From positions 62,001-126,000 of the forward strand of contig JAEWQF010000070.1 in the NCBI GenBank assembly GCA_023399295.1: DNA of 64,000 bases, written 5' to 3'. Of the stretch, positions 57,351-64,000 are shown piece by piece. Below the pieces are notes generated by a model. It saw nothing but the letters and a program-made list of their open reading frames with translations. It was not told the origin of the DNA and made no database searches. The DNA comes from Bacteroidota bacterium (GTDB lineage Bacteria > Bacteroidota > Bacteroidia > Bacteroidales > Dysgonomonadaceae). How positions within the stretch are numbered: the stretch's first letter is position 1; each line of letters starts with the position of its first letter. The translations under genes and the position numbers were made by a program.

Positions 57351-58559
57351 ATGAAAAAGAATGAGTTCAAGCATATTGCCGTGCTTCTGTGTATCTTCTC
57401 CACGACAATTTTTCAGCTGACAGCCCGGGAGATACCGCTGGTCTATTCTACCGAAAACCCGGTGAAACCTTTTGATGTCTCATTGCCCTCATTGGAGGAT
57501 CTGCCCGTGATCGAAACCCTGCCCGACCCCTTTGCCTGGTCCGACGGCAGCGGCCGCTCCACCCGTTTTGAGGACTGGAGTCGCAGACGGATGGAGATTG
57601 GGGCGGAGATCCAGCACTATGAAATTGGCAGAAAGCCGGAGCGACCCGACTCCATCACCGCCGACTACCAGAACGATACCCTCAGCGTACACATTACGGT
57701 CAATGGTGAGACGTTGACCCTCACTGCAGCTGTGATCCTGCCTGAAGGTGAGGGACCCTTTCCGGCGGTGATCGGCATCGGCAGAGGATCGGGCAGCCTC
57801 CCACCCGACCTGTTTTCATCCCGCCACATCGCACAGATCGCGTTCAATTTCACCCAGGTGATGGCCTGGCAACAACAGAGAGGGAAAGAACCGATCAACC
57901 GGCTCTATCCCGAATTGATCCACATGGGTGCCTACAGTGCCTGGTCCTGGGGTGTGAGCCGCCTGATCGATGGTCTGGAGCTGGTGGCCGACAAGCTGCC
58001 CATCGATCTGAAACACCTGGCCATCACCGGCTGTTCCTTTGCTGGCAAAATGGCGCTCTACGCTGCGGCATTCGACGAACGGATTGCACTCACCATCGCC
58101 CAGGAATCGGGTGGTGGCGGTGCGGCTGCCTGGCGGGTTTCGGAAACACTGGGTGAGGTGGAAACACTGGCCAGAACAAGCCACGTCTGGTTTATGGAGG
58201 AGATGTTCCAGTTCTCGGATGCTGTAGCAAAACTGCCGTTCGACCACCATGAGTTGATGGCGATGATCGCACCGCGTGCCCTGCTCGTCCTGGGAAACCC
58301 CGATTATGAGTGGTTGGCTGACGAATCGGGATACGTCTCCTGCAAAGCAGCCCAACGAGTATGGGAATCATTCGGGATTGCGGATCGCTTCGGATTCTCG
58401 ATTGTGGCGGATCATGGCCACTGCATCCTGCCCGAAGTGCAACAGCCGGAGGTGGAGGCCTTTCTCGACAGGTTCCTGTTGGGCGACGAGCACGTTGACA
58501 CACAGGTGGAAACCCACCCCTACCCGGAGGTCGATTTTGCGAAATGGATCCAATGGTAA
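57351..58559 (+). CDS. CE15 glucuronoyl esterase
   Basis: It is predicted to cleave ester bonds between glucuronic acid on xylan and lignin alcohols. The secreted product has about 402 residues from ATG 57351, which starts a good signal peptide; ATG 57312 overlaps the previous stop (ATGA). The alpha/beta-hydrolase core has AVIGIGRGSGS, the nucleophile elbow TGCSFAGKMAL (about Ser 229), the acidic ESGGGGAAAWR (about Glu 252) and ADHGHCILP with the catalytic His (about 357). In the usual CE15 elbow the residue after the Ser is Arg; here it is Phe. Its pairing with the Sde182-like gene is worth noting. Confidence 0.88.
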   Translation: MKKNEFKHIAVLLCIFSTTIFQLTAREIPLVYSTENPVKPFDVSLPSLEDLPVIETLPDPFAWSDGSGRSTRFEDWSRRRMEIGAEIQHYEIGRKPERPDSITADYQNDTLSVHITVNGETLTLTAAVILPEGEGPFPAVIGIGRGSGSLPPDLFSSRHIAQIAFNFTQVMAWQQQRGKEPINRLYPELIHMGAYSAWSWGVSRLIDGLELVADKLPIDLKHLAITGCSFAGKMALYAAAFDERIALTIAQESGGGGAAAWRVSETLGEVETLARTSHVWFMEEMFQFSDAVAKLPFDHHELMAMIAPRALLVLGNPDYEWLADESGYVSCKAAQRVWESFGIADRFGFSIVADHGHCILPEVQQPEVEAFLDRFLLGDEHVDTQVETHPYPEVDFAKWIQW

Positions 58560-58869
58560 TGGAACCTGCAACCCGCTTCCTGTTTCAAACCGATCGTTCC
58601 ATCCCATGAAGCCGGAAAGCTGCTCTATTCGACTGTAAATCCATTGGATGGGGTTAATATTTACATTATCTATTTCTATTATATTGTTTTTCTATATATA
58701 TTTTAACGTTTTTCTTGCACAATTTTGCTTCTTTATCACATATATTTGTGCCGTCGTTCATTGGCATAAGATCAGCTATAAGCATGTTTGCGCGTCAACT
58801 CAATGAATATCAGGCAAATATATTCGCACCATCGCTTGTTGCCGGCAGTTTATATTTTTTCAGCCACCG

Positions 58870-58883
58870 TGTGGACGTCCACA
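58870..58883. promoter_or_regulatory. Operator-like palindrome 1
   Basis: TGTGGACGTCCACA is a perfect 14-bp dyad with central ACGT. Partial outer pairing (CCA left, TGG right) extends it. Its centre is 135 bp before that of palindrome 2. Confidence 0.6.
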
Positions 58884-58996
58884 TGGTTGACCAACTCGAA
58901 AATTGCGCTGATCTTTATGTTAGCTTTTGGTGTGGGGATTGATGTAAAATAATGAAACAGCAAGTACAGTGAACAAGGGTGTAACTTGAATGCCGA

Positions 58997-59026
58997 CCAG
59001 GCTGTGTGGACGTACACACATCCTGG
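58997..59026. promoter_or_regulatory. Operator-like palindrome 2 (30-bp extended dyad)
   Basis: The core TGTGTGGACGTACACACA (59003-59020) has one mismatched pair. Flanking CCAGG (58997-59001) and CCTGG (59022-59026) extend it to a near-perfect 30-bp inverted repeat. It could also form a hairpin in RNA. Confidence 0.6.
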
Positions 59027-59112
59027 AAACGGGTCGCGGAAGCAACCCTCCATTCATTGACAGAGAGGAGGTAGAGAGAAACAATTGGAATGCATGTGAT
59101 GATTTTTGGGTT

Positions 59113-59120
59113 TAATTTTG
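59113..59120 (+). promoter_or_regulatory. -7 promoter box candidate of the third susC
   Basis: TAATTTTG matches TAnnTTTG. A start about 7 nt downstream would place palindrome 3 (59134-59151) at roughly +8 to +25, where a bound repressor would block transcription. No TTTG was seen at -33. Confidence 0.45.
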
Positions 59121-59133
59121 AATATGGCAACAA

Positions 59134-59151
59134 TGTGTGGACGTCCACACA
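59134..59151. promoter_or_regulatory. Operator-like palindrome 3
   Basis: TGTGTGGACGTCCACACA is a perfect 18-bp dyad, 131 bp centre-to-centre from palindrome 2 and about 120 bp before the susC ATG. Confidence 0.65.
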
Positions 59152-59261
59152 ATCGACATGTCCGACACGTCAGAGGGATTGAATCGATACCGTAACAACA
59201 AAAACAACAATTGAAAGCGCACACTTAATTTACCAAATTATTAATCTAAACAAATCAGAGA

Positions 59262-62200
59262 ATGAAAAGAAAGGTTTCAATTTTACTGAGAGGAATCTGT
59301 CTCGCACTGTTGAGCACATTTTCTCTTTTCCTGTCTGCTCAGAACGTGACCCTCAGGGGCACGGTGGCTGATGTAGAAGGAGAACCACTGATTGGGGTAA
59401 CCGTTCAGGTACAGGGTACCACCCTGGGAACGGTGACCGATGTAGATGGGAATTTCACCCTGTTGAATGTACCACCGGATGCGATCCTGGAGATTACCTA
59501 CGTAGGCATGCGTCCCCAGGTAATTGCCCTCAACGGCAGAAACAGCCTGCAGGTGGTGCTGGAAGAAGACACTGAACTGCTGGATGAAGTGGTGGTAGTG
59601 GGCTACGGCACCATGCGCCGCGAAGCAGTCACCGGGTCAGTATCCTCCATGCAGGGCGATGTGCTGAGGGATATCCCAACCGGTAACGTGACCACAGCCC
59701 TTCAGGGACGTCTGCCGGGTGTACAGATGCAACAAAGCAGCTCCCAACCGGGAGCCGACATGCAGATTCGCATCCGTGGTACCCGCTCGCTGAATGCCGA
59801 CAATGATCCGCTGGTGGTGCTCGATGGCATCCCCTTCGCCGGGACGCTGGCTGACATCAACCCCAACGACATCAAGAGCATTGACATCCTGAAGGATGCC
59901 TCTTCTACCGCTATCTATGGCTCTAGAGGTGCCAACGGTGTGATCATGATCACCACCTTCAAAGGGATGGCCGGTCAAAAAGCAAGGGTCAGCTACAATG
60001 GCTACTATGGTGCAAAAACACTGTTCAACCGTTACCCCATGATGAGTGGAGCCGAACTCTACGAACTGCGTCATGTTGCCGGCATCTACAGGGAAGATCT
60101 GGGTGGAGGCAACAGCCGTCCCACCATGGGTTCCGATGAAGTGGAGGGTGTTAACACCGACTGGCAGGAGCTGATGTTCGAATCGGGCATGGTGATGAGC
60201 CATGACATTGGTGTTTCCGGTGGCACATCCGGTGGCAGCTATACATTTGGTGCCGGTTACTATGAAGACACCTCACTGATGCCGGGACAGGACTACAGCC
60301 GCATCAATCTGCGGGCCAACATCGATCAGAGCATCGGTAAGTACCTACGCTTCGGACTTACCACCAACAACAACTACAATGTGACAAACGGTGCTAACAT
60401 TGGCATGTACAATGTATTGGCTACCTCTCCGCTAATCGACCCCTATGCCGAAGATGGCACACTCAAGCCGATCGTGCATTCAATTGCCGACAACTACTGG
60501 ACCAATACCCGTGACAGGAGACTGGATCTGGGTGATAGCTATGCCGACAACCGCAAAGGTTACGGATCCTACAACTCACTCTATGGTGAGGTGAAAATCC
60601 CCGGTATTGAAGGACTCTCTTATCGCATCAACCTGGGTCTGAATCTCAGGGGATTTAACAGGGGACAATACCAGGGCATGGGGGTTTTCAGCGATACTCC
60701 CACCGCAGCTTCCACCGGTTCACTTGAGAAATCACTTACCTACCAGTGGGTGGTGGAGAACATCGTCACCTACGACAAATATTTCGACAAGCACCACATC
60801 AACTTTACTGGTCTCTATTCTGAGGAAGCAACCCATTACGACCGCTCACTGGTCAGTGCACTCAATATCCCCTCCGACCACTTCCAGTACTGGAATCTGG
60901 GACAGGCATCAAAAGATGATGTGACCTATGATCCCAACAACCAGCATTACGAAGAATGGGGGCTCAAATCCTGGATGGGACGTTTCATGTATGACTATGA
61001 CAGTCGCTACATGCTCTCCGTGGCATTGCGTTCCGACGGTTCTTCACGTCTCTCACCTGGTTACAAATGGCATACCTACCCCTCTATCTCTGCCGGTTGG
61101 AACATCGCACGGGAGCACTTCATGGAGAATGTGGATGTGGTGAACAACCTCAAGCTGCGTATCGGATGGGGACAGACATCCAACCAGGCCATCTCACCCT
61201 ACGCCACACTGGGTCGTCTCTCCTTGCGGCCTTACAACTTCGGGAGCACTACCACCACCGGTGCCTATGTATCGGAAGTACCCAATACGGAACTGGGATG
61301 GGAATTCTCCAGTACCTACAACGTGGGTCTGGACTTCTCACTGCTCAACAACCGGCTGCGTGGTTCAGCCGACTACTACATTGTCAATACCAACGACCTG
61401 TTGATGAAAGTAAACCTACCCTCCACCGCAGGTGTGGGCAGCTACTGGGCCAATATCGGCAAATCACAGAACAGAGGCCTTGAACTGGCACTATCCGGAA
61501 CAATCATAGATGACAAGAATGGATGGAGCTGGGATGCAGGTCTTAACTTCTACGCCAACCGCAATGAGATCGTCGAACTGGTTTCGGGAAAGGACAACGA
61601 AGGCAATAAAGAGCCTGAACGTGACATCATCAACTCCTGGTTTGAAGGTTACCCCATCAACTCCATTTTCGATTTTGAAAAAATCGGCCTCTGGCAGGAG
61701 GGAGATCCTTACCTCGACATCCTGGAACCGGGTGGAAACGTGGGCATGATCAAAGTAAAATATGCAGGTGAATACAATGCAAACGGAGAACCGGTACGTC
61801 AGATTGGGGCAGACGACCGACAGATCATGAGCGCAGACCCCGACTGGCAGGGAGGTTTCAATACACGGGTGGCCTACAACAACTGGGACCTCAACGTGAT
61901 CGGCACCTACCAGCATGGTGGTATCCTGGTGAGCTCACTGCATGCCGCCAACGGTTATCTGAACATGCTCTCCGGACGTCGCGGTAACGTGAAGGTGGAT
62001 TACTGGACACCCGAAAACAGCGATGCCAAATATCCGAAGCCAGGCGGCCTTCAGAGTGGGGACAACCCGAAATATGGCAGCACACTCGGCTATTTTGATG
62101 CTTCCTACTTCAAGGTGGGTCAGATTACACTGGGGTATAACTTTGATTCCGAAGCCAACTGGTTCCGCAATTCAGGTATCACCAATGCACGTCTCTACGT

Positions 62201-62396
62201 CACCGTCCAGAATGCTTTCGTACTCTTCTCCCCCTATCACAAGGAATCGGGACTGGATCCGGTAACCAACTCCTATGGCAATCAAAATGCTGCAGTCACC
62301 GGCAGTCTGCCCTACAACGCAACCACTATGCTGACGGTGGGAACCAACACACCCCAGACACGCAACTTCCTGGTTGGAATCAACCTGACATTCTAA
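59262..62396 (+). CDS. SusC-family TonB-dependent transporter (third pair)
   Basis: This 1044-residue outer-membrane glycan importer has a signal peptide (FLSAQ), a carboxypeptidase-regulatory-like domain (about 28-103), a TonB-box-like DEVVVVGYG (108-116), a plug with SRGANGVIMITT, and a full barrel. The first roughly 105 residues and the bases around the start codon (AATCAGAGAATG) are very similar to those of xusA, but the plug and barrel differ, which implies another ligand. It follows the 702-bp region with three palindromes and opens a new operon with the SusD gene that begins 21-36 bp downstream. Substrate unknown; a xylan or neighbouring hemicellulose fragment is likely. Confidence 0.93.
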   Translation: MKRKVSILLRGICLALLSTFSLFLSAQNVTLRGTVADVEGEPLIGVTVQVQGTTLGTVTDVDGNFTLLNVPPDAILEITYVGMRPQVIALNGRNSLQVVLEEDTELLDEVVVVGYGTMRREAVTGSVSSMQGDVLRDIPTGNVTTALQGRLPGVQMQQSSSQPGADMQIRIRGTRSLNADNDPLVVLDGIPFAGTLADINPNDIKSIDILKDASSTAIYGSRGANGVIMITTFKGMAGQKARVSYNGYYGAKTLFNRYPMMSGAELYELRHVAGIYREDLGGGNSRPTMGSDEVEGVNTDWQELMFESGMVMSHDIGVSGGTSGGSYTFGAGYYEDTSLMPGQDYSRINLRANIDQSIGKYLRFGLTTNNNYNVTNGANIGMYNVLATSPLIDPYAEDGTLKPIVHSIADNYWTNTRDRRLDLGDSYADNRKGYGSYNSLYGEVKIPGIEGLSYRINLGLNLRGFNRGQYQGMGVFSDTPTAASTGSLEKSLTYQWVVENIVTYDKYFDKHHINFTGLYSEEATHYDRSLVSALNIPSDHFQYWNLGQASKDDVTYDPNNQHYEEWGLKSWMGRFMYDYDSRYMLSVALRSDGSSRLSPGYKWHTYPSISAGWNIAREHFMENVDVVNNLKLRIGWGQTSNQAISPYATLGRLSLRPYNFGSTTTTGAYVSEVPNTELGWEFSSTYNVGLDFSLLNNRLRGSADYYIVNTNDLLMKVNLPSTAGVGSYWANIGKSQNRGLELALSGTIIDDKNGWSWDAGLNFYANRNEIVELVSGKDNEGNKEPERDIINSWFEGYPINSIFDFEKIGLWQEGDPYLDILEPGGNVGMIKVKYAGEYNANGEPVRQIGADDRQIMSADPDWQGGFNTRVAYNNWDLNVIGTYQHGGILVSSLHAANGYLNMLSGRRGNVKVDYWTPENSDAKYPKPGGLQSGDNPKYGSTLGYFDASYFKVGQITLGYNFDSEANWFRNSGITNARLYVTVQNAFVLFSPYHKESGLDPVTNSYGNQNAAVTGSLPYNATTMLTVGTNTPQTRNFLVGINLTF

Positions 62397-62432
62397 CAAT
62401 CATGCAAAATTATCTAAATGACAAAAATGGAT

Positions 62433-64000
62433 ATGAAAAATTTAAAGTTTAAGCATATATTGGGAATGATCGTAGTGGCATTCATCACTTTCGGTTGTTC
62501 CAACGATATCCTGGAGGAGAACCCCCGCGCCATCTATGAGCCTGGATTCTTCAAGACCGAACAGGGTATCCAGTACGGACTCACCTCGCTCTATTCGCAT
62601 ACCCGTTACTTCCTGGGTCAGTACTTCTACGCAGCCGCACAAAATGGCACCGATGAGTACACCTATGCGCAGAGTGCCGACAACAACTTCAAGGATACCG
62701 ACATGTCGGGGGTGGGATCATTGAATCCTTCCAGCAGCCGCTCCGATGTCCTCTGGGGTGCAGTATACTCCAACATCAACACCGCCAGCGGCATCATCGA
62801 GAACGCAGCAGACGTGGGTCTCTCCGAGGCAATGATCTCCGAAGCACGTTTCTGGAGAGCATACGACTACTTCCTGCTGGTACAAACCTTCGGCGGAGTG
62901 CCCCTTGACCTGGGATCGGGAGAACTGATGTTCAACACCTCTCCCTCACGAACCTCTGTTCGCAACACCGTACCGGAGGTCTACACCAAGGCGGTCTTTC
63001 CGGATTTGAAAACGGCGGTAGCCAACCTGCCGGAGACCGGTCGTGTAACCGGTGGTGTCACCAAGAGCGCCGCCCGTCTCTTCCTGGCTAAGGCTTACCT
63101 CACCTATGCCTGGTGGCTGGAGAACCCGAACAACATCCCCACCTACCCCGAGACACCCCGCACCGACCCCGACGGGCATGATGCCGCCTGGTATTACCAG
63201 GAAGCCTACAACGTCGCACTGGAAGGAATCAACAACCCCGGCCCCTTTGGTCTGCTCGATCATTATTATGATGTGCACCTGGGCAGCAACGACCGAAACA
63301 AGGAGATCGTACTCTATTCCGACCATATGGAAGATGAGTACTACAATCAGGCCAGTCTCTCCTGGTCCAACGGTTCCGCTCCGGAAAATTACGCTGTGTG
63401 GTATGTCACCAGCAACTATGGCAATATCCGCAGTTCAGCCGATGGAAGCAATTACAACATATCCTCGGTGAATCGTCATGCCATTCAATGGGGAGGTCGT
63501 CCCTGGACACGTATGGCACCCACCATCGAGGCCTATACCGAAACATTCGACGACAAAGCGAACGACAGCCGCTTCGATGGGACCTTTGCCAGTGTTTATT
63601 ACGGCAACTGGAAGGAAGCGGGACGCTCTGAGGAAACGCTCTTCAACGCCAACGGACTGCCGGTGAAGAATGGCGATCCGGTGCTCACCTTCCTGGAAGA
63701 GGAGCCTGCCACTCCGGTCACCTATCCCGTGGGAGGCGGTCCCAGCAACGTGGGTGGCGGTACCCTGCCGGGCAGGGCCGACTGGGTGATCGCACCCAGC
63801 GGCATCAGCCGCATCTATTACCCCGGACTCTGGAAGCTGGGCACCTACCGCACCGACAACGGTACCGGCCTGGGACAGCCCAACGGAGCCATCACCCGTC
63901 CCTGGAACATTGCCAAGTTCTCCGAGTTCTACCTGATCGCTGCCGAGGCAGCCGTGAAGGGTGCCACCGGATCGATGACAGCCCGTCAGCTGGTCAACGT
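62433..64000 (+). CDS. SusD-family lipoprotein, truncated by window edge
   Basis: The frame is open from ATG 62433 to the end of the window (about 522 residues), so the C-terminus is missing. The lipoprotein signal ends FITFGC (lipid Cys about residue 22), followed by SNDILEENPRAIYEP, acidic and typical of surface SusD proteins. The helical SusD core is visible (SEARFWRAYDYFLLVQTFGGVPLDLG; KFSEFYLIAAEAAVKG near the end). It is the partner of the SusC upstream. In-frame ATGs at 62418 and 62427 are alternatives; 62433 gives the best signal peptide. Confidence 0.92.
   Translation, partial: MKNLKFKHILGMIVVAFITFGCSNDILEENPRAIYEPGFFKTEQGIQYGLTSLYSHTRYFLGQYFYAAAQNGTDEYTYAQSADNNFKDTDMSGVGSLNPSSSRSDVLWGAVYSNINTASGIIENAADVGLSEAMISEARFWRAYDYFLLVQTFGGVPLDLGSGELMFNTSPSRTSVRNTVPEVYTKAVFPDLKTAVANLPETGRVTGGVTKSAARLFLAKAYLTYAWWLENPNNIPTYPETPRTDPDGHDAAWYYQEAYNVALEGINNPGPFGLLDHYYDVHLGSNDRNKEIVLYSDHMEDEYYNQASLSWSNGSAPENYAVWYVTSNYGNIRSSADGSNYNISSVNRHAIQWGGRPWTRMAPTIEAYTETFDDKANDSRFDGTFASVYYGNWKEAGRSEETLFNANGLPVKNGDPVLTFLEEEPATPVTYPVGGGPSNVGGGTLPGRADWVIAPSGISRIYYPGLWKLGTYRTDNGTGLGQPNGAITRPWNIAKFSEFYLIAAEAAVKGATGSMTARQLVN

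Larger units (their letters stand above)
58560..59261 (+). promoter_or_regulatory. Large AT-rich regulatory region upstream of the third susC
   Basis: This 702-bp gap is the largest in the window and is visibly more AT-rich than its flanks at 58645-58715. It holds three palindromes at 58870-58883, 59003-59020 and 59134-59151, and TAnnTTTG-type boxes at 58741-58748 (TATATTTG) and 59113-59120 (TAATTTTG). Short open frames on both strands cross the palindromes and look spurious. No convincing terminator for the CE15 gene was found. Confidence 0.7.

Noticed and set aside
58715..59148. Short open frames on both strands across the palindromes
   Set aside because: Composition and start contexts are poor, and the palindromes themselves are better explained as regulatory DNA.
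58870..59151. The three palindromes as a CRISPR-like or mobile-element repeat array
   Set aside because: Only three units, spacers over 100 bp, no cas or transposase gene, and units are dyads with varying length.

Overview
The window is a single-strand (all +), almost gap-free run of secreted carbohydrate-active enzymes, SusC/SusD outer-membrane pairs and one hybrid two-component regulator. This is the layout of a Bacteroidota polysaccharide utilisation locus (PUL). SusC/SusD homologues, TAnnTTTG-type -7 boxes, weak Shine-Dalgarno sequences, signal peptides on nearly every protein and the HTCS regulator all point to Bacteroidales. Genus cannot be settled from sequence alone. No tRNA, rRNA, insertion sequence, phage gene or CRISPR array was seen. 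The target is very probably a highly decorated xylan such as glucuronoarabinoxylan.

Layout. (1) 1-105: C-terminal end of a CE1-type esterase, then a strong terminator (136-177). (2) 459-1595: a stand-alone GH10 xylanase lipoprotein. (3) 1966-14941: the xylan utilisation core in the order known as xusA-xusB-xusC-xusD-xusE-xyn10C, i.e. two SusC/SusD pairs, a surface lipoprotein and a GH10 xylanase with an internal CBM insertion. (4) After a terminator-like hairpin at 14962-15000: GH5, GH43, GH8 (Rex-type), GH115 alpha-glucuronidase, a GH43-CE6 fusion, GH31 with a PA14-like insertion, GH97, GH95 and a multidomain GH3 (15017-36275). (5) 36459-40346: the HTCS sensor/regulator. (6) 40455-55804: a second enzyme arm with GH43, two CE1 esterases, GH43-CBM6, GH97, an unassigned alpha/beta hydrolase, GH43-CBM6, GH31 and GH2. 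(7) 55876-58559: a two-gene unit, a Sde182/DUF1593-type protein and a CE15 glucuronoyl esterase, with its own promoter-like box. (8) 58560-59261: an AT-rich intergenic region holding three large palindromes. (9) 59262-64000: a third SusC/SusD pair, the SusD running off the right edge.

How the parts fit (inference from families). Surface lipoproteins with acidic residues after the lipid cysteine (two GH10s, GH5, SusDs, XusE) bind and cut xylan outside. The SusC channels import oligosaccharides. The many soluble or periplasmic exo-enzymes strip arabinose (GH43), glucuronate (GH115), acetyl and feruloyl groups (CE6, CE1), galactose of either configuration (GH97, GH95, GH2), alpha-xylose (GH31) and lignin esters (CE15). 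GH8, GH43 and GH3 then finish the xylo-oligosaccharides. The HTCS would sense a released oligosaccharide.

Most unusual signal: three 14-18 bp palindromes of the type TGTGGACGTCCACA, about 131-135 bp apart, upstream of the third susC, with a related site upstream of xusA. They resemble LacI/GalR-family operators rather than known HTCS sites and hint at a second regulatory layer encoded elsewhere.
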